A DNA stretch of 47,995 nucleotides from contig JAFTVE010000042.1 of NCBI GenBank assembly GCA_017465905.1, positions 1-47,995 on the forward strand, given 5' to 3'. The stretch is from Bacteroidaceae bacterium (GTDB lineage: Bacteria > Bacteroidota > Bacteroidia > Bacteroidales > Bacteroidaceae). Below the pieces are notes generated by a model that worked only from the letters and a program-made list of their open reading frames with translations, made no database searches and was not told the origin of the DNA. Position numbers and translations under genes: made by a program. This document shows, in pieces, positions 7,237 to 14,956 of the stretch (positions are counted from its first letter, which is position 1; every line of letters starts with the position of its first letter).

Positions 7237-8578
7237 GTTCCACTTCCGGTATATCATATCTTCGTGATGCGGGGCGCTTGTCGTTGGCGGCCTTGATGAG
7301 GCGGTAGCACTCCTTGAGGCGCTCCTCACCAGCCAGCTCCTTGGTGCCCAGCGGTGTGGGGTCCCAGGTGTAGGTGCCGGTTGCCGTGTCGTACATGAAG
7401 GGGAGTATGGAGGCGGCGATGAACGTGTCCGCACCATCGTCCTTCATCATGGTCTTCATCATGAACTGGTATTTTTCGTCCTCGTAGTCGCCAAAGTATT
7501 TCTTCACGATGGCTGCTGTGCCCAGTCCGTTGGGGTCGTCCCACCAGTAGGGGATGCGCACATTGTAGTTTACATTGCTCTTCATCTCTACCCAGCAGAG
7601 GTTCCTGTATTCGGCTATGGGGTAGCCCTGAGTGGCATAGGTGTAATACTCATTGAGCATGTAGAGCACATCGTCCTTGTGGAAGTCACTGGCCTCCTCC
7701 TGCATCTTCTGCTGGCCTGCCTCGCTGGCATAGAGGGCCGCGATGTCACGGGTGTTGGAGCCTCCGAGCATGGTGGTGAAGCGGCAGAACTTGCTGGCTC
7801 TATACATGCCCAGCTGCTCCTCATGGAGTGTCCAGAAGTAGGGCATGTGGTAGTCGGGGTAGTCGCTCTCCTTCAGGATGGGCAGGTCTGCAACAATGGG
7901 CTCGGCGGGCTCTTGGGCCAACAGGGCATTCACGGCGCTCACGTTGAGGGCGAGGATGGCGTCGAAGAGGTGCATGCCGAGATTGCTGTCGTAGAGGGTG
8001 GCATAGAACTGGTCGTTGCCGGTGTGCTGGGCGAGGAAGATGTGCTTCTCCTTCGTCCACTGCCCCAGGTAGGTGTCCATGTGGCTGTACCATACCGAGG
8101 GCATGCTGTACGACTCGGTCACGTAGAGGTTCACCTCATCCTTGCCGGCAATGCCAGTGCCCAGGTCGCCACTACCGTCGAGGTAGATGCATACGGCGTA
8201 GGTGGAGTCCTCTTTCTCGGGTCGGCACACCTTGATGTCGATGGTCTTCTCATACTCGTTGCCGGAGAAGATGACCTCATCGATGGTGACGTCGGCCAGG
8301 GCATACCCTTCGATGGGCTTGGTCTTGATGGCCAGTGTGCGGGCCTCCTCCTTGAGGTAGCCGAGCAGTTTCACCTTGAGCGGAAGGCTCACCGTGTCGG
8401 GGTGGCCCACGATGTGGTCGCTGAAGTTGAGCACGCGCTCAAAGTCAGACGCATACCCGTAGTCGAAGTAGGCGCCGTTGGCCCCTTCGTCGTAGAAGTC
8501 GGGCTCTATCTTCTCGCAAGCTGCCAGGCCAAAGGCAAGGCACAGCAGGCAGGCTATGTGGGGAATATTCTTTCTCAT
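7226..8578 (-). CDS. DUF4843 family surface lipoprotein
   Basis: A 450-aa lipoprotein (signal ending LAFGLAAC, Cys21). The N-terminal region has the DUF4843 pattern: EKIEPDFYDEGANGAYFDYG, then F(S)DHIVGHPDTVSLPLKVKLLGYLKEEARTLAIKT-like strands that form an Ig-like domain. The C-terminal half (EEQLGMYRASKFCRF onward) is less characteristic; it extends the protein beyond a single DUF4843 domain. It starts 12 bp after the SusD stop, so it belongs to the SusC-SusD operon. Accessory lipoproteins in this position are thought to sit beside the SusCD gate and help bind ligand. No enzymatic motif is seen. Confidence 0.75.
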   Translation of the reverse strand: MRKNIPHIACLLCLAFGLAACEKIEPDFYDEGANGAYFDYGYASDFERVLNFSDHIVGHPDTVSLPLKVKLLGYLKEEARTLAIKTKPIEGYALADVTIDEVIFSGNEYEKTIDIKVCRPEKEDSTYAVCIYLDGSGDLGTGIAGKDEVNLYVTESYSMPSVWYSHMDTYLGQWTKEKHIFLAQHTGNDQFYATLYDSNLGMHLFDAILALNVSAVNALLAQEPAEPIVADLPILKESDYPDYHMPYFWTLHEEQLGMYRASKFCRFTTMLGGSNTRDIAALYASEAGQQKMQEEASDFHKDDVLYMLNEYYTYATQGYPIAEYRNLCWVEMKSNVNYNVRIPYWWDDPNGLGTAAIVKKYFGDYEDEKYQFMMKTMMKDDGADTFIAASILPFMYDTATGTYTWDPTPLGTKELAGEERLKECYRLIKAANDKRPASRRYDIPEVELEN

Positions 8579-8590
8579 AGTGTCACATGT

Positions 8591-10063
8591 TTATGCTTTG
8601 GGGGTGATGGTATTGTCATTGTCGGCAGACTTCTCGTTGCCTTCGCCGTCCTCCTCATTCTCCTGTGTCCAGCCATACTCGACCTCGGTATCGGGGAGGG
8701 GGAAGATGAAGTTCTCCTCCACGAGCGTCACTTCGGGGCAATGGGTGAGGGTGCCGGTGAGGCCGTGGCTCTTGAGGAACCAGAAGTACTGCCCTTCGCC
8801 GTAGAACTCCTTGCGGTACTCGCGGTTGAGGGCTGCAATGCGCTGCTCGGGGGTATCGCAGGTTACGTCCTTGGCCTTCGAGATGCCTCGCTTGTTGCGC
8901 ACGGTATTGATATAGGTGGCTGCCTGGCGATTGTCCTCGGTGGACTCGCAGGCGATGTAGTACATCTCGGGCAGGCGGATGAGGGGGATGACCTCATTGT
9001 CGTTGTCGATATACTTGAGCGATATGGCATATTGCAATTCGTTGTTGCGGTGGAAGGCGGTGCCCTGGGCACGCATGTCCTCGCTCTCGGAGCCTACAGT
9101 CTCGTACAGGGCGTTGAGGGTGGATATGTCGAGGTAGTACTTGGTGTTCATCTTCTCGCCATAGGCAAAGTAGGCTGAGAGGTTGTCCTCAAGCTCGTGC
9201 ATGCTGAGTCCGCAGATGACCTCGCGCGAGAGTATGGGGTCGTTGCTGTTGCCGCTCTGCAGGGCAAGTCCGCACTCGTCGATGACCATCCGGGCATAGA
9301 GGGCTGCGCTGTCGCGGATGCCGGCATAGTTGTATACGCGGGCAAGGAGGGCGCCCACGGCGTGATAGTTGAAGCGGAACTGGCGGTCGTTGGTAGGGTC
9401 GCTCAGGTCGAGCTCCTTCTCGTAGCTCATGCACTCGCGTGCCTCATGCAGGTCGCTGAGGATGCGGCTCACCACCTCGCCGGCGGCGAGCAGGGGTTGC
9501 TTGGAGTGGTCGGCCACGGTGCGGTAGGGCATGCACTTGACGCTCTTGGCCTCATCGCTGGCGGCATAGTGCATGGGGCCCCATCCGCGCAGGAGGTCGA
9601 AGTGGAGGTAGGCACGCATGGCAAGTGCCTCGCCACGTATCATGCTGCGGGTGGTGGGGTCGGTGAGCACGGTAGCGCCATTGAGGTCCCACCACTTGAG
9701 CAGGTTGTTGGCATTGGCGATGATGTGGTACTGTGCCTGCCAGGTGTTGGCGAGCACTCCCTTGGTGTTGTAGGCACCGCTGGTCTCGCGGTCGTAGATG
9801 TAGACGCTGTTGCGGTCGGTGGTGCCGTCGGGGAGCTTGTCATAGAACTGTGCCAGCTGCTCGGGGAGCCCGAAGCTGAGGTTCTTTCCGTAGGTGTTCT
9901 CTTCGGTCATGGAGATGTAGAGGCCTGCGAGGGCGCTCGTGAATCCATTCTCGGTGGTGAAGAGCTCCTTGGCGGGCACATCGGTGTTGGGCATTACATC
10001 GAGCCACTTCTCACACGAGGTGAGGGTGAGCAGGGCGATGAGGAGGTATGTGGTTCTTTTCAT
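8591..10063 (-). CDS. SusD/RagB family outer-membrane lipoprotein
   Basis: A 490-aa lipoprotein with signal MKRTTYLLIALLTLTSC (Cys17). The SusD signature start, EKWLDVMPNTDVPAKELFTTENGF, and the AYLHFDLLRGWG helix (TPR-like core) are clear, as is the C-terminal RNKRGI and EYRKEFYGEGQYFWFLKSHG. SusD proteins form the lid over their SusC partner and capture nutrients at the cell surface. Here it is encoded 97 bp downstream of SusC, and a DUF4843 lipoprotein follows after 12 bp. It lacks glycoside hydrolase neighbours, so the substrate is probably not a polysaccharide. Identification of the family is very safe. Confidence 0.96.
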   Translation of the reverse strand: MKRTTYLLIALLTLTSCEKWLDVMPNTDVPAKELFTTENGFTSALAGLYISMTEENTYGKNLSFGLPEQLAQFYDKLPDGTTDRNSVYIYDRETSGAYNTKGVLANTWQAQYHIIANANNLLKWWDLNGATVLTDPTTRSMIRGEALAMRAYLHFDLLRGWGPMHYAASDEAKSVKCMPYRTVADHSKQPLLAAGEVVSRILSDLHEARECMSYEKELDLSDPTNDRQFRFNYHAVGALLARVYNYAGIRDSAALYARMVIDECGLALQSGNSNDPILSREVICGLSMHELEDNLSAYFAYGEKMNTKYYLDISTLNALYETVGSESEDMRAQGTAFHRNNELQYAISLKYIDNDNEVIPLIRLPEMYYIACESTEDNRQAATYINTVRNKRGISKAKDVTCDTPEQRIAALNREYRKEFYGEGQYFWFLKSHGLTGTLTHCPEVTLVEENFIFPLPDTEVEYGWTQENEEDGEGNEKSADNDNTITPKA

Positions 10064-10091
10064 TTTTGTAATATGGTTGTTGTTCTTTTTT

Positions 10092-10160
10092 TCTAGGGGT
10101 CTCCTAGGATTTCCTAGGACTTTCTAGGGTTTCCTAGGCTCTAAACTCTAAACACTAAAC
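10092..10160. repeat. 10-bp CCTAGG tandem tract followed by CTAAACT repeats
   Basis: The spacer between SusC and SusD holds CCTAGG at 10103, 10113 and 10133, with a variant TCTAGG at 10123, giving an exact 10-bp period, followed by AAACTCTAAACACTAAACT repeats that run up to the 3' end of SusC. No gene or clear promoter is visible. Confidence 0.65.
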
Positions 10161-13100
10161 TCAACGGAACATTATCGACATCGACAGCGTGTAGGAGCGT
10201 GCGAAGGGGTAGTCGAGGCCGCGCTCCATGCGTATGCGCGAGAGGCGGGCTATGTCGTTGGTAGTGAAGTTGAGCGACAGCACGTCGATGCTGGCCTTGC
10301 TCAGCGCCTTGAAGTCCTCGCCGGTGAAGCGGTAGCCCACGCTCATGGTGGCCAGGCGCACCTCGTTGTCGTTCATGATGAAGCGGGTGCTGGCGGGTGT
10401 GTTGGCTCCTGTGGGGCTGAAGCCTACGTAGGAGGTCACGTCGCCGGGGCGCTCCCAACGTCCCTGTCCGGCACGGTTGTCGAGGTTGTAGGCCACGTTC
10501 TGGTTCTCAATCTTGTCGGCAAGGGTCTGATTGTAGACGATGCCACCATATTTATAGGTGAAGCCGAGGGTGCATGAGAGGTCTTTCCAGTTGATGCTCG
10601 ATGAGAGTGTGCCGCTCACCGTGGGGGTGGTTTCGCCTACGGCTACCTTGTCGTTGGCATCCCACACGAAGGTCTTGGTGCCGTCGCGCTTGAGGTACAC
10701 CTCCTTGCCGGTGACGGGGTCGACACCGAGCGAGCGCACCACGTAGAGGGTGGTGGTAGACTCGCCCTCGCGGTACTGGGGCAGGGGTGCTCCGGGCGAC
10801 TTCATCTGCTCTTCGTTGACCTTCTTGAGGTAGTCGGAGAGCTTGAGTATGCGGTTGCGGTTGTGGTTGGCATTGGCGTTGATGGTCCAGAAGAACTCCT
10901 TGCGCAGGTTCTGCATGGCGATGATGTTGAGCGATGCGTCGAAGCCGCGGTTCTGCAGTTCACCGGCATTCATCACCATGGATGAGAATCCCGTCGAGGG
11001 AGCCAGGTCGTAGTTGGTGAGCAGCTCCTTGGTGATGTTGTTGTAGTAGTTGAAGGTGGTGTTGATGCGGTTTTTCCAGAAGCCGAAGTCGAGCGAGAGG
11101 CTGGTGTTGTGGGTCTTGGCCCAGCCCAGCTCGGCATTGTTGAGTCCGCTCAGCAGGGCACCCAGCACGGGGAACGACTGGTAGGGGCGCATGGTGCCGG
11201 CAAAGGAGTAGTACTCTATGGCATCGGCGGGGCTGAAGTTCTGCTCGCCGGTGATACCGTAGCTGGCACGCAGCACGAGGTTCGACAGGTAGCCCTGCAG
11301 CCACTTCTCATTGTGGGCATTCCAGCGTCCGCCCACCGACCAGAAGGGTACGAGGTCGTGCTTGGCATAGCGCGACGAGGCTTCACCGCTGAGGTTGAAG
11401 TCGGCAGAGTAGCGGTTGTCGTAGCTATAGGAGAACTGCCCGATGAGGCCTATCGAGCGTGAGATGTTCTCGCTTCCGATGTTGCTCATGTTGGTTTCCA
11501 TCTTGTTGCCGAAGATGAAGTCGTCCATGTGGGCATCGGGGTAGCCGGTAGCCGAGAGGTTGACGTAGTCGTTGCGGTCTTCGCTGATGGTCCAGTTGGC
11601 AAAGGTGCTGAAGAGGTGCTTGCCCAGCACAAGGTTGTAGTTGATGCCCAGGTTGCTCGACCACGATGCCATCTCTCCGGTGCTCTTGAAGTAGCTTCCC
11701 TTGCGTGTGAGGTCGTCCTCAAGCTCGAAGCTGGTGTGGTCGGCGGGGAGGAACTTGTCGGTGCCTGCCATGCCGCGTGTGTAGGAGAGCTGCTCGGTGA
11801 TGCGCAGGTTGCGCAGCACCATGTATTCGAGGTTGAGGCTGGTGGTCATGTTGAGGCTGTTGTTGAGGTCCTTGATTCCCAAGGTGGCATCGTACAGCGG
11901 ATTGGTGATGACGGTGCTCTGTCCGCTCACGGTATTGTTGTCGAGCACTTTCTGCTGGTTGCCGTTGGCATCTTCGGGGATGTAATAGGGGTTCAGACGG
12001 GTGTATTGCGAGAACGAGCCGTAGGGCGAGTTGCTACTGTTCGACTCGTTGAGGCTTACGTTGGCTCGCATGATGAACTTCTCCTTCATGTAGCTCATGT
12101 TGAAGTTGACTCCCTTGGTGTTGTTTGCCGACTCCTTCATGACACCGGGCTGCATGGCTGCATTGATGTCGAGGCTGTAGCGGAACACCTCGGTACCGCC
12201 CGATACGCTGGCCGAGTGGCGGTGCTGGAAGGCTGTGCGCAGGGGTTTCGAGAGCCAGTAGGTGTCGACTCCGCCCAGCACGTTGCGGCGATACCTGTTG
12301 TATAGGTTCATGTCGCTTGCACTGGCTGGGTTGTATAGTCCGGCACGCCATTCGGTGTCGAGTTTCGTGGCGGCGTCCATCATGTTGTAGTCGGTGAGGT
12401 CGGGTGTCTGCACGGTCATCGTGCCGTTGTACGACACTGAGAGGTCGCCGTCGGGGGCTACCTTGGTCTCTACCACTACCACGCCGTTGGCGGCACGCGA
12501 GCCGTATACCGATGTGGCGGCAGCGTCCTTGAGTATGGTGATGGTCTCTACGCGCTCGGGGTCGAGGTCGAGGATGCGGCTCATGGGCACGATGAATCCG
12601 TCGAGCACGAAGAGCGGTGTGTTGGGACGGCTCGATACGTTGTCGAGCATGAGGTCCATGCTGTTCATCGACTTGGTGCCGAGCGACTGGTCGCCACGTA
12701 TCTGGAAGTCGGGCTCGGCGTTGGGGTCGGAGCCTGTCTTGTTGTTTTCGATGACCTTGAAGCTGGGGTCGAAGAACTGCAAGCCCTTGAGGATGTTCGT
12801 GGGGCTCATCTTTCGCAACGCATCGCCCTTGACCTCCACGTAGTTACCCGTGAAGCTGTTCTTGTTGCGTCGGCTGATACCGGTGACCACCACGTCGTCG
12901 AGCTCGATACTGGGTTTCAGCTCTATGATGAGGCTGTGCTCCTCCTTTGTAATCTGCTTTGACACAGCCTCGTAGCCTATGTAGGATATGCTGACGGACT
13001 CCTTCTTGCCCACGCGTATGCTGAACTTGCCGTCGATGTCGGTGATGCATCCGCGGGCACCCTTGTCCTTGCCTGTGCCGTCGGTGATGAGCACGGTGGC

Positions 13101-13499
13101 GCCTATGAGGGGGTCGCCCGTGGCTTTGTCGATGACTTGTCCCGAGACGTTGAGTTCTACCTTGTCGGAGGCAAACTGCTGGTCGGGCTCCACGATGATC
13201 TGGCCTTCACCTTCGTAGCGTATCACCACGTTCTGGTTGCCAATGAGTTCGCCCAGCACCTTGTCGAGCGGCTTGTCCTTGACGGCGATGCTCGTAGGCT
13301 TGTTGATGTTCCATAGCGACACATCCTGCAGGGTAATCTTTGCGCCTGCAGCGTCGGCTACCATCTCGAGCACCTTACCCAAGGGCTGGTTGCTCACCCT
13401 GAGGGTCACGGGCTTGTCTTTCCATTCCGTCTGCGCCAGCATGGGAACGCTCCACGCAAGCAGGACGGCGGCGATGAGTATTTTGTGGAATGATTTCAT
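10161..13499 (-). CDS. SusC/RagA TonB-dependent outer-membrane transporter with STN domain
   Basis: A 1112-aa protein with signal peptide (residues 1-22, ending PMLAQ), an STN domain (about 30-105), a carboxypeptidase-regulatory-like domain (about 115-195, GQVIDKATGDPLIGATVLI), the plug (about 220-346, with ETITILKDAAATSVYGSRAANGVV) and a 22-strand barrel ending SYTLSMSIMFR. The terminal aromatic Phe and the DDVVVTG lead into the plug are typical. SusC imports ligands captured by SusD, powered by TonB. STN domains often talk to FecR anti-sigma factors, but none is encoded nearby. A 186-bp palindromic spacer separates it from the upstream gene. The transported substrate cannot be read from the sequence. 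Confidence 0.96.
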   Translation of the reverse strand: MKSFHKILIAAVLLAWSVPMLAQTEWKDKPVTLRVSNQPLGKVLEMVADAAGAKITLQDVSLWNINKPTSIAVKDKPLDKVLGELIGNQNVVIRYEGEGQIIVEPDQQFASDKVELNVSGQVIDKATGDPLIGATVLITDGTGKDKGARGCITDIDGKFSIRVGKKESVSISYIGYEAVSKQITKEEHSLIIELKPSIELDDVVVTGISRRNKNSFTGNYVEVKGDALRKMSPTNILKGLQFFDPSFKVIENNKTGSDPNAEPDFQIRGDQSLGTKSMNSMDLMLDNVSSRPNTPLFVLDGFIVPMSRILDLDPERVETITILKDAAATSVYGSRAANGVVVVETKVAPDGDLSVSYNGTMTVQTPDLTDYNMMDAATKLDTEWRAGLYNPASASDMNLYNRYRRNVLGGVDTYWLSKPLRTAFQHRHSASVSGGTEVFRYSLDINAAMQPGVMKESANNTKGVNFNMSYMKEKFIMRANVSLNESNSSNSPYGSFSQYTRLNPYYIPEDANGNQQKVLDNNTVSGQSTVITNPLYDATLGIKDLNNSLNMTTSLNLEYMVLRNLRITEQLSYTRGMAGTDKFLPADHTSFELEDDLTRKGSYFKSTGEMASWSSNLGINYNLVLGKHLFSTFANWTISEDRNDYVNLSATGYPDAHMDDFIFGNKMETNMSNIGSENISRSIGLIGQFSYSYDNRYSADFNLSGEASSRYAKHDLVPFWSVGGRWNAHNEKWLQGYLSNLVLRASYGITGEQNFSPADAIEYYSFAGTMRPYQSFPVLGALLSGLNNAELGWAKTHNTSLSLDFGFWKNRINTTFNYYNNITKELLTNYDLAPSTGFSSMVMNAGELQNRGFDASLNIIAMQNLRKEFFWTINANANHNRNRILKLSDYLKKVNEEQMKSPGAPLPQYREGESTTTLYVVRSLGVDPVTGKEVYLKRDGTKTFVWDANDKVAVGETTPTVSGTLSSSINWKDLSCTLGFTYKYGGIVYNQTLADKIENQNVAYNLDNRAGQGRWERPGDVTSYVGFSPTGANTPASTRFIMNDNEVRLATMSVGYRFTGEDFKALSKASIDVLSLNFTTNDIARLSRIRMERGLDYPFARSYTLSMSIMFR

Positions 13500-13516
13500 A
13501 ATTATTTTTTTGTAGT

Positions 13517-13673
13517 TGAGGAGTTAAAGGGAGTTAGTCGCTCAGCTCCTTTGGGAGATAAAGGCCAATAGCTTTTACGCGCGTAAGGACATTTGCCTTT
13601 GGCCCCTACGGGCGGCGACCTAAAGGTTGGCATTTAACTCCATTTATCTCCTTTTAACTTCTTTATCTCCTTA
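13517..13673. repeat. Nested palindromic intergenic element
   Basis: The outer arms carry GAGGAGTTAAAGGGAGTTA (13518-13536) and its diverged complement around 13634-13672. Inside are AAAGGC/GCCTTT (13560-13565 with 13595-13600) and, at the centre, the perfect 12-bp palindrome TTACGCGCGTAA (13575-13586). It precedes the SusC start and no gene is visible in it. Confidence 0.55.
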
Positions 13674-13685
13674 ATTTCTAAAAAA

Positions 13686-14660
13686 CTACTGCAGCAGCAT
13701 CTCCAGTATCCCCTTGTGGAATGTGCTGGTATTATACTTCTCTATATAGTCCTTGTACAGTGCGTCGGCACGCTCTATCTCCTTGCCGTTCATGATGAAG
13801 TTGCGCAGCAGGGTATACAGCACATAGTCGCGCAGGTCGCCTTCGTAGCAGGCCACGAGTTCCCGGTACATGTCCTCCATCTTCGTGGGCATGGCATACT
13901 GCTCGCCCTTGGCCTTGGCTGCCTTCTCGTTCAGGTAGAAGCAGTAGCGCATCAGCAGGCTCGCATATTCGGGGCAGCGCAGCGCCTCCTTGTCGGTGCG
14001 CAGGGTATAGCCATCGGCGATGCTCCAGTAGTCGCCTATCTCCTGCTCGGCGAGCGAGAGTCCGCGGGTGCTCTCATACATCACCGGGTACTCGATGAAC
14101 GACATGTATACGTCGTAGTCGATGATGGCGCGCGCGTAGTTCTTGGCCTCCTCGCTTGCCTGGCTCTTCTCGATGAGTGCCGTGGCCTTCTCCATCAGTG
14201 TGCGTGCATCGTCGATACGTGTCTTCGGCTTGATGTCGAGCACTACACAGCCCAGCAGGTCGCTGCGGTAGCGCATGCTGCGCTTCAGGTTGTCGATACT
14301 CTTGAGCAGGCGGTTGTTGTGTACCGCACGTTCGGTGCCGCTATAGTCCACCTTGGCATTCTTGCCCTCGTAGTTCATCTCCACGTGCAGGCTGTCGCCG
14401 GGGAGCAGCATCACCGTCGTGCGCCCATTGATGGTGAGGCACATCAGCCCTTCGCACTCGAAGCTGTAGAGGTGCTCCTCGCCGGGATTCGTGTGAAACT
14501 CGGCCGCTATGAGCGGTGTCTGCAGGCAGTCGAAATACACCATCTCCTGCTGATAGCCATATACTTGTGCGCTCAGCACGGCTTTCTCCTGAGCCGCCAC
14601 CGTCGTATGCAGGGCTGCGCCCATGGCCAGCAACGCTGCGAATATACTCTTTCTCATCAT
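13686..14660 (-). CDS. Exported TlpA/DUF4369-like protein lacking a thioredoxin domain
   Basis: A 324-aa protein with a signal peptide (MMRKSIFAALLAMGAALHTTVAAQ). Residues about 25-130 are beta-rich with VYGYQQEMVYFDC and VMLLPGDSLHVEMNYEGKN, the pattern of DUF4369-type N-terminal domains; the rest is helical (TLMEKATALIEKSQAS, DMYRELVACYEG). It ends at GILEMLLQ, just where related TlpA lipoproteins continue into a CxxC thioredoxin domain, so it looks like a natural or secondary truncation. Only one Cys-rich segment is present (Cys42, Cys68, Cys73 region) and none forms CxxC. It is upstream of SusC on the same strand and likely part of that operon. The function is unknown. Confidence 0.62.
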   Translation of the reverse strand: MMRKSIFAALLAMGAALHTTVAAQEKAVLSAQVYGYQQEMVYFDCLQTPLIAAEFHTNPGEEHLYSFECEGLMCLTINGRTTVMLLPGDSLHVEMNYEGKNAKVDYSGTERAVHNNRLLKSIDNLKRSMRYRSDLLGCVVLDIKPKTRIDDARTLMEKATALIEKSQASEEAKNYARAIIDYDVYMSFIEYPVMYESTRGLSLAEQEIGDYWSIADGYTLRTDKEALRCPEYASLLMRYCFYLNEKAAKAKGEQYAMPTKMEDMYRELVACYEGDLRDYVLYTLLRNFIMNGKEIERADALYKDYIEKYNTSTFHKGILEMLLQ

Positions 14661-14698
14661 ATCAGTTGTGTTAGTTGTTAAAATTCCAAATTTTACTT

Positions 14699-14883
14699 AG
14701 AATCTGTTTTAAAATTATTTCGAGTTTAGCTGAGAGGTGTTTTTGTGTAGATTTGCGCTGTCAAGGCGCAGCAAATAGTGGTCTATTTGCAAGAATTGAG
14801 AGTGCAAAGATGCAAAAAAGAACCTCAGATAAACCGAAAAGCAGATTCTAAAACATATTAGCGATAATTTTAAAACAGATTCT
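14699..14883. mobile_element. 185-bp MITE-like element, copy 1
   Basis: A noncoding element bounded by perfect 20-bp inverted repeats, AGAATCTGTTTTAAAATTAT at the left and its complement at the right (14864-14883). The interior has a hairpin GCAAATAG-TGGT-CTATTTGC (14771-14790). TTA bases flank both ends. A second copy of the same length lies at 16548-16732, and a right-end fragment at 47787-47819. No transposase is present, so it is a MITE or a similar non-autonomous repeat. Confidence 0.8.
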
Positions 14884-14956
14884 TAATCAAGGCAAATATA
14901 CGATAATTGTATGTAATGGCCGTCAATATATACCTAAAAAAAACTTAACACAGATG

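Noticed and set aside
7679-9178. A 499-codon open frame on the plus strand
   Set aside because: It is antisense to DUF4843 and SusD, Val/Gly-rich with no recognisable family, and arises from the codon bias of the real genes on the minus strand.
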